Source of the DNA: Hyalangium ruber
Lineage (GTDB): Bacteria; Myxococcota; Myxococcia; Myxococcales; Myxococcaceae
Direction: 5' to 3'
DNA length: 64,000 nt
Assembly (NCBI RefSeq): GCF_034259325.1
Contig: NZ_JAXIVS010000010.1
Span: 310,001 to 374,000 of the forward strand
Shown one piece after another: positions 42,161 to 52,042 of this stretch. Position numbers and translations under genes: made by a program. Every line of letters starts with the position of its first letter. The stretch's first letter is position 1. The notes beneath the pieces are model-generated. The model saw nothing but the letters and a program-made list of their open reading frames with translations. It made no database searches and had not been told where the DNA came from.

Positions 42161-45100
42161 GCCGCTGGGCCCTTCTGCTCGGAGTCCTCGGGGTGCTGGC
42201 GGCCTCCGTTGGCCGCGCTCAGGAGGGCGCCGGGGCCGAGGTGCTCGTCCCCGGCGGAGAGCCCGAGTCCATCCTCCAGGGGACCGTGTGGGACCCGGTG
42301 AGCGGCGACCTCCATACGCTCTCCTTCAGCCCGGACGGACGCTGGCTGGCCACGGGCGGCGGGGACTGGACGGTGCGGCTGTGGGACGTGAGCACGGGCC
42401 GCGAGCGCTACCGCCTCGAGGGGCACAAGGGCCCCGTGCATGCCGTGCGCTTCAGCCCCGACAGCCACACCCTGGCCTCGGGAGACAGCACCGGCATGGT
42501 GCGGCTGTGGGCGGTGGACACGGGCCGCGCGCTGCCCCAGCCCGAGGCAGGACATACCGGGCTGGTGAAGTCCCTGACCTTCACTCCGGATGGGCAGGTC
42601 CTGGCCTCGGGCGGCGGCGACATGATGGTGCGGGTGTGGGACGTGAGCACCGGCCAACGTCGGGTGACGTGGAGGGCCAACGCGGAGCCGCTGCTGACCT
42701 TCTGCGACAACCGGCACCTGCTGGACTCGAGCGGAGGCGATGCGCGCCCACGGGTCTGGGACGTGAAGACCGGGCAGGAGCTCCTCTCGAAGGAAGACCT
42801 CTCGAAGGTGGTACAGGCCTGCGACACGCGGCTGGCCCCCGAGCCCGAGCGCCTGCCCCCCTCGCAGGCACAACAGAAGGTGGCGGCGAACGATGCCCAG
42901 GCGCTGAACCCGCTGGAGGGGCTCGTGGAGTCCCTGCGGGTCTACAGCCCGGGCCGGCAACTGCTGGCCACGGGTGGCAGCGACAACGCCGTGCGCCTGC
43001 GCGAGCCGGCCACGGGCCGCGAGCTGCGACGCATGCGCGGCCACACGACGCCCGTGCAGACCATGGCCTTCAGCCCAGACGGGCGCACCCTGGCCACGGG
43101 AGGCGGCGACAACACCGTGCGCCTGTGGGACGTGGCCACCGGGCTCGAGCGGCGGCGCCTGGAGGGCAACCAGCAGTCCGTCAACGCCCTGGCCTTCGAG
43201 CCACAAGGGGGCATACTCGTCTCGGGTGGCAGCGACGCGTTGCTCCACCGGTGGGACGTACGGGCGGGCCTCGAGCACGAGCGCCTGGATACGGCGGGAG
43301 GGCCCGTGCGCGCCATGGCCGTCAGCCCCCACGGGGACCTGGTGGCCTCGGGAGGAGAAGACGGAAGCGTCCTGGTGTGGAAGCCCGGCGCCGACCCTCA
43401 GCCGCGCCGCCTGGGAGTCCACGACGGCCCCGTGTTGAGCGTGGCCTTCAGCCCGGATGGACGGTTCCTGATCTCCGGCGGAGGCGACAAGACGCTCCGG
43501 CGGTGGGAACTCTCCTCGGACCCCTCGCCACCGCCCTGGACTCGGCCCAACGCCGTGCGGGCCGTGGCCTTCAGCCCGGATGGGCAACTGCTCGCGTGGG
43601 GCGAGGAGGACGGCAGCGTTCTCCTATGGGAGTTCGGCACCGGCTACGCCAAGCACCGCCGCCTGGGCAGCCACAGCCGGCCCGTGTCTTCCCTGGCCTT
43701 CAGCCGCGACGGACAACTGCTGGCCTCCGGAGGCGGAGACACCCTGCGGCTGTGGGATGTCTCCACGGGCCGCGCGCAAGCCGTTCCCAAGGACGTGTCG
43801 GGCGCCGTGTGGGCCGTGGCCTTCCACCCCAAGGAGAAACGGCTCCTGGCCTGGGGCGGAGGCGACAAGACAGTCCGCCTGTGGGACGTGGCGACGGGCC
43901 GCAAGCTGCCTCCTTTGAAGGGGCACACCCACGGGGTGACCTCCCTGGCCTTCAGCCCGGACGGCATCGGCCTTGCTTCGGGAGATGAGAGCGGCGTCAT
44001 CCGCCTGTGGGCCCCGCAGGAGGACATGCCCGAGCGGGGCCTGCTGCGCGCCGCCCGGCAGGGATGGCTGAGCCACCTGCCCGGCCAGCAGGTCCTCCGC
44101 CGGGATGACGGGAGCTTCCTGTCCCGTGTCCACGAGGACGGAACGCTCGACTCCGTCGCGCCGCCGCGTCCCGACCTGCCGCCACGGCTCTCCGTCACCG
44201 AGCACTACCTGCGCACGCTCCCGGGCGACTTCGGTGAGCCGGGCGAGCTGGTCCTCGCCGTCTCCAATGCCCCGGACGCGGGCCGGGCCTCTTGGATTCG
44301 CGTGGAGCCCATCGAACCAGTGCCCGGGCTGCGCCTCCTGCCCTCCGCGCCCCTGATGCGGCTGGAGCCGGGCGGCGCCGCGGAGCTTCGCGTCGGGCTG
44401 TCCTATCTCCAGGCCGAGAACACGCCCCTGCCGAAGGAGGCCAGGCTTCAACTGAAGCTCGTCCATGCCTTCGAGCCGGAGGTCCCCCTGGAGGCCATCC
44501 CGCTCCAGATCCGAACCCCCGAGCTGCTGCTGGAGGGAGCGCCTCAATTCGAGGGAGAGATCCTCAAGTTCTCCCTGCGCAACGGCGGCACGCAGGCGAC
44601 CGGCAGGTTCACCGTGAACGTGCAATTGCGGAAGGAGGGAGACAAGGAGAAGTCCTATCCGCTCCGCCCCGAGTCCTGCGAGAACCTGGAGCCGGGGCAG
44701 GAGGAGCCGTGCTCCATCTCCATCCGGCTGTCCGACAAGCAGTACGAGCTGAGCAAGGCCTCGCTCCAGCTCACCGCGAGCTACGAGCGGTGGCCGGGCA
44801 CACGCCCCGGCCCCACCGCTCCCATCCAGGTGCCGCGCCACGCCACGTGGATGGCGGTGTTCGCGGTGGTGGCCATCGTCGGCCTGGGCGCGGTGGCCTT
44901 CGTGTACCACGATCGCGTCTACCGCAACCCGATGGTGGTCCAGGCGGCGAAGTCGCCCTCGGTGCTCAAGGTCTACCCCCTGGCGAACATGGTGGCGGCG
45001 GACCACGCGCTGCGGCGCGCCCGGAAGCGCGACTCCACCATCACCGCCGCGGGGATCCCCGTCACGCGCTGGGAGCGCATGCTGCGTGGCGCCCAGGCAC

Positions 45101-46551
45101 CTCACGAGGCGGCGGCGGCCTTCGCGGAGGCCACCGGCGCGCGGCTCGGCACCAGCATGGCCGCTCAGTCCTGGGCGCTGACCCTGCCGCCGCTGCGGCT
45201 GCGCTTCGCCCGGGACACGGCCGTCGTCATCATCGACGGCACCCGCCTGGAGTCCGGCGAGGCCGAGCGCCTCATGGGCGACGTCTTCCAGGAGGGCCGG
45301 GGCCCACGGCAGGTGCTGGTGCTGGACCGCACGCAGACGCAGAACGCGCGCGAGGTGCTCCAGGGCGTGCCCCGCGTGAGCACGGTCGTCCTCTCCTCGG
45401 ACCAACTGAGGGACCTGCTGCTGGCCGAGGAGCCCGTGCGACTCCTGGAGATCACCATCTCCGAGCAAGTGGCGGTCTCGGAGCTGTCGCCCTACCAGGT
45501 GGCGGGCGGGGTGAAGCTGGAGAACCTCTTCTTCGGCCGCGAGCGCGAGGTGCGCGCCATCGCGGACCGCTCGATGCGCAACTTCCTCGTGGTGGGCCAG
45601 CGGCAGATGGGCAAGAGCAGCCTGCTGCTGGCGGTGCTGCGGCGGCTCCAGGCGCGCGCGGACGTGGAGGCGCAGTACGTGGAGCTCGCCGACGCGGACC
45701 TGCACCGCCGGCTGGCCCGGGAGCGCGAGCTGGTGCCGGCGAGCGGTGCGCTGCCTCCCTTCGTGGAGGTGGCGGCGGGTGTCCCCTCGAAGCCTCGGGT
45801 GTGGCTGATCGACGAGGCGGACGACTTCATCGCCGCCGACGCGAAGGCGGGCTACCCGGTGCTGCAGGCGATGCGCGCGCTGGCGGAGGAGGGCCGGGCG
45901 TACTTCGTGCTGGCGGGCTTCTGGGAGCTGTACCGGGCGGTGGTGCTGGATGAGAAGCAGCCGCTGCGCAACTTCGGCGAGCACCTGCGGCTGGAGCCGC
46001 TGGACGCACGCGCGGCGCTGGCGCTCGTGACCGAGCCCATGGCGGCGCTGGGCCTGCAGTGGGACGCGCCCGCCACGCCCGAGTACCTGCTGGAGCAGGC
46101 GGGGCGGAGGGCCAACCTCCTGGTGCTGGCGTGCAAGGCGTTGGTGGAGTCGCTGCCACCCGACACGCACGAGCTGCGCCGCGAGCACCTGGAGCGCGTG
46201 CTGCGCGAGGACAAGGACCTGCGAGACCAGGGGCGCCGCTGGCGCGGAGACCACCCGCTGCACCGGGCGGTGGTGCGACAGACATTGCTGCTCGGCCGCC
46301 CGACGCGCGAGGAGGTACGACAGGCTTTGAAGGCGCGCACGGCGGACATCCGCGCCACGGATTTCGATGAGGCGATGGACCACCGCGAGCTGAGCTACGT
46401 GCTGGTGCCGGATGGAGAGGGGCGCCTGTACTGCCCCGTACCGCTCATGCAGCGCTACATCGAATCCGAGCGCGGGCTGGAGGGAGGTCTGGCGGAGGAC
46501 CTCGAGGACCTGCGCCGCCGAGGCCTCTCCGGCGTGCCTCCGCCGGTATGA
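42157..46551 (+). CDS. Secreted WD40 double propeller, TM helix and cytoplasmic STAND-type NTPase
   Basis: 1464 aa from TTG 42157, coupled to the SIR2 stop (TTGA). The start coincides with a signal sequence (SRWALLLGVLGVLAASVGRA). Residues ~50-620 contain 13 WD40 units (SFSPDGRWLATGGGDWTVRL and similar), enough for two six- or seven-blade propellers; blade 4 is weak. A mixed beta region follows to about 890, then one membrane helix at 897-918 (WMAVFAVVAIVGLGAVAFVY). The C-terminal part is a P-loop NTPase: LFFGREREVRAI entry, Walker A G1147-Q-R-Q-M-G-K1153-S-S, Walker B VWLID1219-E1220, helical tail. Topology predicts propellers outside and NTPase inside, unlike usual STAND proteins where sensor and NTPase share the cytoplasm. 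It probably links an envelope signal to the SIR2 protein. Confidence 0.85.
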   Translation: MSRWALLLGVLGVLAASVGRAQEGAGAEVLVPGGEPESILQGTVWDPVSGDLHTLSFSPDGRWLATGGGDWTVRLWDVSTGRERYRLEGHKGPVHAVRFSPDSHTLASGDSTGMVRLWAVDTGRALPQPEAGHTGLVKSLTFTPDGQVLASGGGDMMVRVWDVSTGQRRVTWRANAEPLLTFCDNRHLLDSSGGDARPRVWDVKTGQELLSKEDLSKVVQACDTRLAPEPERLPPSQAQQKVAANDAQALNPLEGLVESLRVYSPGRQLLATGGSDNAVRLREPATGRELRRMRGHTTPVQTMAFSPDGRTLATGGGDNTVRLWDVATGLERRRLEGNQQSVNALAFEPQGGILVSGGSDALLHRWDVRAGLEHERLDTAGGPVRAMAVSPHGDLVASGGEDGSVLVWKPGADPQPRRLGVHDGPVLSVAFSPDGRFLISGGGDKTLRRWELSSDPSPPPWTRPNAVRAVAFSPDGQLLAWGEEDGSVLLWEFGTGYAKHRRLGSHSRPVSSLAFSRDGQLLASGGGDTLRLWDVSTGRAQAVPKDVSGAVWAVAFHPKEKRLLAWGGGDKTVRLWDVATGRKLPPLKGHTHGVTSLAFSPDGIGLASGDESGVIRLWAPQEDMPERGLLRAARQGWLSHLPGQQVLRRDDGSFLSRVHEDGTLDSVAPPRPDLPPRLSVTEHYLRTLPGDFGEPGELVLAVSNAPDAGRASWIRVEPIEPVPGLRLLPSAPLMRLEPGGAAELRVGLSYLQAENTPLPKEARLQLKLVHAFEPEVPLEAIPLQIRTPELLLEGAPQFEGEILKFSLRNGGTQATGRFTVNVQLRKEGDKEKSYPLRPESCENLEPGQEEPCSISIRLSDKQYELSKASLQLTASYERWPGTRPGPTAPIQVPRHATWMAVFAVVAIVGLGAVAFVYHDRVYRNPMVVQAAKSPSVLKVYPLANMVAADHALRRARKRDSTITAAGIPVTRWERMLRGAQAPHEAAAAFAEATGARLGTSMAAQSWALTLPPLRLRFARDTAVVIIDGTRLESGEAERLMGDVFQEGRGPRQVLVLDRTQTQNAREVLQGVPRVSTVVLSSDQLRDLLLAEEPVRLLEITISEQVAVSELSPYQVAGGVKLENLFFGREREVRAIADRSMRNFLVVGQRQMGKSSLLLAVLRRLQARADVEAQYVELADADLHRRLARERELVPASGALPPFVEVAAGVPSKPRVWLIDEADDFIAADAKAGYPVLQAMRALAEEGRAYFVLAGFWELYRAVVLDEKQPLRNFGEHLRLEPLDARAALALVTEPMAALGLQWDAPATPEYLLEQAGRRANLLVLACKALVESLPPDTHELRREHLERVLREDKDLRDQGRRWRGDHPLHRAVVRQTLLLGRPTREEVRQALKARTADIRATDFDEAMDHRELSYVLVPDGEGRLYCPVPLMQRYIESERGLEGGLAEDLEDLRRRGLSGVPPPV

Positions 46552-46763
46552 AGACAGCCGAGCAGGCAGTCGGCTGATCAATCCCTCTCAGCCATTGCCT
46601 TTTCCAAGGCTCCGACATTTCAGGACCACCCCTGTGCTCGCACAGGATTGTGAACCAACAGACAATCCTCTCCCCGTGTGGGTCATGGGGTGGGATTGAC
46701 TCTCCTGGAGGATCAGGCGTAACGATTGGAAACACAACATGGCTGCGTACCCGGGGGGGGACG

Positions 46764-48395
46764 ATGCCAAAAGCAGCACACGGCACACCGGACGAGGTGC
46801 GCGCCCGTCAGCATGGCGCGTTGGGCGAGGAGCTGTTCCAGGTCCGGAATCGGGGCCTCATCCGCGCCATCTTGAACAACATCTCCGAGGGCATCTCCAT
46901 CTCCGATGCCCAGGGGACGTACATCTACTCCACCCCTTTCTGCGAGTGGCTCTTCGGCGTGCCCGAGTCGACCCCTCAAGAGGATTGGGACAAGCAAGGC
47001 TTCTTCTTTCCCGACGAGCAGACACCCTTTCCCGTCGCGCAGCTGCCCCTCTGGGGGGCCTTGAAGGGAGAGGAGGTCCGCGATGTGGACATGTTCGTCC
47101 GCAACGCCAACGTGCCTCAAGGCAGGCATGTCCGCATCAACTGCCTCCCCTTGCGCGACGAGAAGGAGCAGCTCATCGGCACCATGTCCCTGGTGAAGGA
47201 CGTCACCAAGGCGCGCCAGACCGAGGAGGAGAAGCGTCGCACCGAGCAGCGCTTCCAGCTGTTGGTGGAGATTGCCCGAGAGGGCATCTGGACCATCGAC
47301 GCCACCAACCGCACCAACTACGTCAACCGCTACATGGCCGACCTGCTCGGCTACAGCGTCGAGGAGATGCTGGGCAAGCCCCTCTTCTACTTCATGGACG
47401 AAGAGGGGCAGGCCATCGCCCACGAGAACCTGCGGCGGCGGCGCCAGGGCATCTCGGAGACCTTCGACTTCAAGCTGATCCGCAAGGATGGAACGGCCCT
47501 GTGGACGAGCATCTCCACCACGCCCATCAAGGACGAGCATGGCGACTACGTCGGCTCGATGGCCACCCTCACCGACATCACCGAGCGCCGCAGGGCCGAG
47601 GAGCAGGTGCGCAAGCTCAACGCGGAGCTGGAGCGCCGCATCGCCGAGCGCACCGCCGAGCTCGAGTTCTCCAACCGCGAGCTGGAGGCCTTCGCCTACT
47701 CGGTGGCCCATGACCTGCGCACCCCGCTGCGCAGCATCGCCAGCTTCAGCGACGCGCTGACCGAGGACTGTGCCTCCCGGCTGGACGACACGGGCCTGGA
47801 CTACCTGCGGCGCATCCGGGGCGGTGCCCAGCGCATGGCCGAGCTCATCGATGGAATCCTCGCGCTCTCGCGCGTCAACCGCACCACGCTGGCCAGCAAG
47901 CCGTGTGACTTGTCGGCCATGGCGCGCTCCATCGCCGAGCAGCTCCAGGTCCTCCAGCCCGAGCGCAAGGCGCACTTCCTCATCCAGGAAGGGCTGGTGG
48001 ACCGGGGTGACCCGCAGCTGCTGCGCTCCGTGCTGGAGAACCTGCTGAGCAACGCCTGGAAGTTCACGCGCGAGCGCCCGCTGGCCGAGATCGAGCTGGG
48101 CGTGAAGCAAGAGAGCAGCGGCGGGCGCACCTACTTCGTCAAGGACAACGGCGCCGGCTTCAACATGGAGTACCGGGACAAGCTGTTCGGCGTCTTCCAG
48201 CGACTGCACACGCAGTCGGAGTTCGAGGGCACCGGAGTGGGCCTGGCCACCGTGGAGCGCATCATCCGCCGCCATGGGGGCCGCATCTGGGGCGAGGGCC
48301 AGCCAGGCCGTGGCGCTTGCTTCTCCTTCACCCTCAACGAGCTGCCCCTGCCGCCGGGGACCGGGCTCACCACCCCCAGGAAGGCCAGCCCATGA
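46764..48395 (+). CDS. Sensor histidine kinase, two PAS domains
   Basis: 543 aa from ATG 46764 just after a G-run. No membrane segment. PAS 1 at ~25-150 (ILNNISEGISISDAQGTYIY), PAS 2 at ~160-275 (IAREGIWTIDATNRTNYVNR) with PAC GDYVGSMATLTDITERR, coiled coil, HisKA with H316 in SVAHDLRTPLRSI, HATPase with N box ENLLSNAWKFT and GTGVGLATVERIIRRHGG. The AHDLRTPL / RSIASFSDALTED type is that of phytochrome-like (Rcp1-partner) kinases. Its stop overlaps the response regulator start by 4 nt (ATGA). Confidence 0.93.
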   Translation: MPKAAHGTPDEVRARQHGALGEELFQVRNRGLIRAILNNISEGISISDAQGTYIYSTPFCEWLFGVPESTPQEDWDKQGFFFPDEQTPFPVAQLPLWGALKGEEVRDVDMFVRNANVPQGRHVRINCLPLRDEKEQLIGTMSLVKDVTKARQTEEEKRRTEQRFQLLVEIAREGIWTIDATNRTNYVNRYMADLLGYSVEEMLGKPLFYFMDEEGQAIAHENLRRRRQGISETFDFKLIRKDGTALWTSISTTPIKDEHGDYVGSMATLTDITERRRAEEQVRKLNAELERRIAERTAELEFSNRELEAFAYSVAHDLRTPLRSIASFSDALTEDCASRLDDTGLDYLRRIRGGAQRMAELIDGILALSRVNRTTLASKPCDLSAMARSIAEQLQVLQPERKAHFLIQEGLVDRGDPQLLRSVLENLLSNAWKFTRERPLAEIELGVKQESSGGRTYFVKDNGAGFNMEYRDKLFGVFQRLHTQSEFEGTGVGLATVERIIRRHGGRIWGEGQPGRGACFSFTLNELPLPPGTGLTTPRKASP

Positions 48396-48856
48396 ACGAA
48401 ATCAACCAGCGCGTCATCCTGCTCGTGGAGGACAACCCGGATGACGAGGTGTTGACCCTGCGGGCCTTGCGCAAGAGCAACATCCGCAACCCCATCACCG
48501 TCGTCCGGGACGGGGCCGAGGCGCTCGACTACATCTTCATCCGCGGCGCCCACGCCGGGCGGGATCCGAGCATCCAGCTCCAGGTCATCCTGCTCGACAT
48601 CCACCTGCCCAAGGTGGACGGGCTGACGGTGCTGCGGCGCATCCGCGAGTCGGAGCACACGCGGCTGTTGCCGGTGGTGATGCTCACCTCCTCCAACGAG
48701 GAGCGGGACCTGGATGGCAGCTACGAGCTGGGCGTCAACAGCTACGTGCGCAAGCCCGTGGGCGTCACCGACTTCTTCGAGGCGGTGCGCCAGCTGGGCA
48801 TGTACTGGCTCATCCTCAACGAGCCGTTACCTCGCAACACCCGAGGTGCGGGATGA
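48392..48856 (+). CDS. Rcp1-type single-domain response regulator
   Basis: 154 aa receiver only: acidic pair EDNPDD, phosphoacceptor D69 in VILLDIHLPKVDG, LTSSNEER, and K in YVRKPVG. The insertion between strands (FIRGAHAGRDPSIQ) and the long C-terminus (FFEAVRQLGMYWLILNEPLP) are characteristic of the Rcp1 group that pairs with phytochrome-like kinases and has no output domain. ATG overlaps the kinase stop; its own stop overlaps the next ATG, so all three genes are translationally coupled. Probably receives phosphate from the upstream kinase. Confidence 0.93.
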   Translation: MNEINQRVILLVEDNPDDEVLTLRALRKSNIRNPITVVRDGAEALDYIFIRGAHAGRDPSIQLQVILLDIHLPKVDGLTVLRRIRESEHTRLLPVVMLTSSNEERDLDGSYELGVNSYVRKPVGVTDFFEAVRQLGMYWLILNEPLPRNTRGAG

Positions 48857-50361
48857 GCTCCAGGCCCCTGCGACTGTTGCTCATCGAGGATTCGGAGGAC
48901 GATGCCGAGCTGCTGCTGCGGGAGCTGCGGCGCTGCGGCTACGAGCTCTCTCACACCCGCGTCGAGACACCCGAAGAGCTCCGGCAGGCGCTGTGCTCGA
49001 ACACCTGGGACGTCATCATCACCGACTATGCGCTGCCGGGCTTCGATGGCCTGGCGGCCTTCGCGCAGGTGAAGCAGCGCGGGCTGGACGTGCCCTTCCT
49101 CATCGTGTCGGGGAAGATCGGCGAGGACGTGGCGGTGGCCGCGATGAGGGCGGGTGTCCACGACTTCGTCCTCAAGGACAAGTTGGGGCGCCTGGGCCCG
49201 GCGGTGACTCGGGAGCTGCGCGAGGCCTCGCTGCGGGCCGAGCGCCGGAAGATGCAGGAGCAGCTCATGCTGTCGGACCGGCTGGCCTCGCTGGGGCTGC
49301 TCGCCGCCAGCGTGGCCCATGAAATCAACAACCCGCTCACCTCGCTGATGATGAACCTGGACTTCACCCAGCAGGCCCCGGCCCACCGCAAGCTGAACGA
49401 GGACGAGGGGCAGGCGCTGCGGGAGGCCTTCGAGTGCGCCGAGCGCATCCAGCAGATCATCCGCGACATCAAGATCTTCTCCAGCCCGGAGGAGCAGCAG
49501 TTCGGCCCGACGGACCTGCACCGGGTGTTGGACTCGGCGCTGCGCATGGCGCACAACCACGTCTTCCACCGGGCGCTGCTCCTCAAGGACTACGGAGAGG
49601 TGCCCCGCGTCCACGGCAGCGAGGCCCGGCTGGGGCAGGTCTTCCTCAACCTGGTCATCAACGCGGCCCAGGCCATTCCCGACGGGCACCGCGACGCGCA
49701 CGAGATTCGGGTCGTCACGCGGATGGACGGTGGCGCCGTGCGCGTGGAGATCCACGACACGGGGGCGGGCATTCCTCCCGAGCTGCACGAGCGCATCTTC
49801 GAGCCCTTCTTCACCACGAAGCGGGCCGGAGAGGGCACGGGGCTGGGGCTGTCCATCTGCCGCCGGCTGGTGACGGAGATGAAGGGCAGCATCGGCGTGG
49901 AGAGCAAGCCCGGCCAGGGCAGCACCTTCTGGATCCGCCTGCGCGCCGCCCAGGAGGCGAAGGTCGTCGAAGCGGTGAAGGCGAAGGCCACTGGCCAGGG
50001 CCTGGGCGTGCTCGTGCTGGATGACGAGGTGTCGGTGGGCAAGGCGCTGAAGCGGCTGCTGCGCGCGCGGCACGAGGTCGTCACCTTCGACCGGGCCCAG
50101 GAGGCGCTGGCGTACATCACCTCCGGCCACCGCGTGGACGTCATCCTCTGTGACTTGATGATGCCGGAGATGAGCGGTCCCGAGTTCCATGGGGAGCTGG
50201 AGCGGCTGGCCCCGGAGCAGGCCCGACGCATCATCTTCATGACGGGTGGGGCCTTCACGGAGGAGTCCCGCGCTTTCCTGAGCGCGACCCACACCCCTTG
50301 CATGGACAAGCCCATCGACGTGCAGCGACTGTTCTCCATGCTGGAGGCGCTGCCGGCCTGA
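48853..50361 (+). CDS. Hybrid kinase: receiver-HisKA-HATPase-receiver
   Basis: 502 aa. Receiver 1 with D58 in VIITDYALPGFDG; HisKA with H156 in SVAHEINNPLTSL; HATPase with NLVINAAQAIPDG and GTGLGLSICRRLVTEMKG; receiver 2 with D434 in VILCDLMMPEMSGPEF and KPIDV. No membrane segment or DNA-binding output. Coupled by ATGA overlap to the response regulator gene, making the third gene of a phosphorelay operon (kinase, Rcp1-type regulator, hybrid kinase). Receiver 1 probably takes phosphate from the upstream partners and controls the kinase core. Confidence 0.93.
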   Translation: MSSRPLRLLLIEDSEDDAELLLRELRRCGYELSHTRVETPEELRQALCSNTWDVIITDYALPGFDGLAAFAQVKQRGLDVPFLIVSGKIGEDVAVAAMRAGVHDFVLKDKLGRLGPAVTRELREASLRAERRKMQEQLMLSDRLASLGLLAASVAHEINNPLTSLMMNLDFTQQAPAHRKLNEDEGQALREAFECAERIQQIIRDIKIFSSPEEQQFGPTDLHRVLDSALRMAHNHVFHRALLLKDYGEVPRVHGSEARLGQVFLNLVINAAQAIPDGHRDAHEIRVVTRMDGGAVRVEIHDTGAGIPPELHERIFEPFFTTKRAGEGTGLGLSICRRLVTEMKGSIGVESKPGQGSTFWIRLRAAQEAKVVEAVKAKATGQGLGVLVLDDEVSVGKALKRLLRARHEVVTFDRAQEALAYITSGHRVDVILCDLMMPEMSGPEFHGELERLAPEQARRIIFMTGGAFTEESRAFLSATHTPCMDKPIDVQRLFSMLEALPA

Positions 50362-50413
50362 GCCGCCGCCGATTGCCCGCACGGTCGCTCACATGATTTG
50401 GTCCGTGGCCGTC

Positions 50414-52042
50414 ATGAGCGATCCGACTGCCCCCATTGGCCGCAACGAGAGTGACTCGGACGATCGCGTGCGTCGCGCGCAGGAGGCCCAGGCGCAGATG
50501 GAGGCGGCCTGGGCCGCGGCGGCCCAGAGCCCTGCAGCGCCCACCGCGCCGGCCGAGACCGCCACCCGGGTGAGTGCTCCCCTGCAGGCGCGGGATGGCT
50601 TCGAGCGCGCCGCCGTGAGAGGCCCGGCGCTCTCTCCACCGTCGTCCAGCCCCGCGCCCGAGCGCGCCCCCGATGCCACGCCCGCGGGCCGCGTCGGGCC
50701 CGTGCCTCCTTCCGAGCGAAGAGCCGAGCTGAACGAGGTGCTCCGCGACGCGATCGGCTCCGCCACCGGCCCGCTCAATACCTTCACTCCTGACTCGGGA
50801 AGCGACACGGCGCGAGGCCCGAGAGCCGCCATCTCCCGTGGGCCCGCGGAGCTGCAAGGCGAGGCCCGCGAGCGCGGCACGCAGCGCATCACCCAGGATG
50901 GCGATGAGACGGTGCAACGCCAGACGTTGGAGTCGCGCGGCGTGGTGGGCGGAAAGGTCAGCGGTCGGATTGGCGTCAGCCAGGAGCGTGAGCGCACCCA
51001 GCAGGTCTCCGTCGAGCAGCGCACTCCGGGCACCACGGCTCCCGCGACGCCGCCGACCAACCATCTCGCGCTGAACTCTCCGGAGCACCTGCCCGAGGGC
51101 GGTGAGCTGCGCATTCGTGGCGAGCGGACGCAGAAGGGCCAGACCGGCGCCGAGGCCCCCGTGGGCCCGCTGGCTGTCGGTGCGGACACCGCTCGGGAGC
51201 AGGCCCTCGCCTCCGAGGTGCGCATCCGGCGCGAGGGCAATGTGGTGAGCGTGACGCGCATCGACGAGACGCGCACGACCGATACGGCGCGGCTGGGAGG
51301 AAGCCTGGGCGTGCCGATGGGTCGCCTGGCGGCCGTGCGCGCCGCTGAGGGCCGCGCGGGCATGGACCACGTGCGCACCGAGCGCGAGGAGCGCACCGCG
51401 CAGTTCGACATCTCCACGCCCGCGGGCCGCGAGGCCTACCAGCGCTTCACGCAGAGCCTCGAGGTGCCCGGCGCCGCGGGAGAGGGAGTGCTCTCGGCCA
51501 GCCGCCGTGACGTGAGCCGCTACGAGCGCGGGGTACTCGGCAGCGCCGAGGCCGTCACGGGAGTGACGAGCGACAAGGTCGAGGAGCGCTCCCCCACCTT
51601 CTTCCGCCAGGAGACGCGCGAGACGCTGCCCGACGGCACCGAGCAGCGCGAGCGCACTGTCGGCGCTCCGAATGGCCGCGTGCGGGTCGCGGAGACGACG
51701 CGAGCCGAAGACGGGCAGCCCCGATCCGACTACACGGTGCGCCTGGGCGCCGCGGATGCGACCACCCGCCAGTTGCTGCAGCGCGCCTTTGGCGGCGAGC
51801 TGGCCCGGGGCCAGTTCCGTGGGGCCGAGGGCGACGTCACCTTGAGCTTCACGCGTGAGCAGTTCGACCGGCTGCGCACGCGGCTCAACACGGACCATCT
51901 GGGACGGCCGCTCGACTCGCCTCCGGCGGGCGCGCAGCAGTTCCTCGAGGTGCTGGCCTCGCGCTCGCCCCTGGAGCTGGCGCAGGCGCTCGATCGCGCG
52001 GGAAGGACCGGCCGCATCGAGGGCACGCTCTCGCCGAGCTGA
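50414..52042 (+). CDS. Large hydrophilic hypothetical protein
   Basis: 542 aa from ATG 50414 (an in-frame ATG 21 nt earlier is less likely). Very rich in Glu, Arg, Ala, Thr; no signal, no membrane helix, no recognisable catalytic motif. First 130 residues look disordered (AQEAQAQMEAAWAAAAQSPA, PTAPAETATRV). The middle consists of beta-like repeats with RxERTQ, RVRVAETTRAEDGQ and EEVRIRREGN-type strands, and the C-terminus is helical (LARGQFRGAEGDVTLSFTRE, LELAQALDRAGRTGRI). Such proteins occur in myxobacteria, sometimes as secretion-related or structural proteins, but no family is recognised. Confidence 0.65.
   Translation: MSDPTAPIGRNESDSDDRVRRAQEAQAQMEAAWAAAAQSPAAPTAPAETATRVSAPLQARDGFERAAVRGPALSPPSSSPAPERAPDATPAGRVGPVPPSERRAELNEVLRDAIGSATGPLNTFTPDSGSDTARGPRAAISRGPAELQGEARERGTQRITQDGDETVQRQTLESRGVVGGKVSGRIGVSQERERTQQVSVEQRTPGTTAPATPPTNHLALNSPEHLPEGGELRIRGERTQKGQTGAEAPVGPLAVGADTAREQALASEVRIRREGNVVSVTRIDETRTTDTARLGGSLGVPMGRLAAVRAAEGRAGMDHVRTEREERTAQFDISTPAGREAYQRFTQSLEVPGAAGEGVLSASRRDVSRYERGVLGSAEAVTGVTSDKVEERSPTFFRQETRETLPDGTEQRERTVGAPNGRVRVAETTRAEDGQPRSDYTVRLGAADATTRQLLQRAFGGELARGQFRGAEGDVTLSFTREQFDRLRTRLNTDHLGRPLDSPPAGAQQFLEVLASRSPLELAQALDRAGRTGRIEGTLSPS

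Noticed and set aside
46555-46576. 7-bp hairpin CAGCCGA/TCGGCTG after the WD40/STAND gene as terminator
   Set aside because: Position is right but there is no T-run and the stem is short; left unannotated.
43624-46581. 985-codon minus-strand open frame
   Set aside because: Antisense to the WD40/STAND protein; His/Gln/Arg-rich composition, no recognisable motif.
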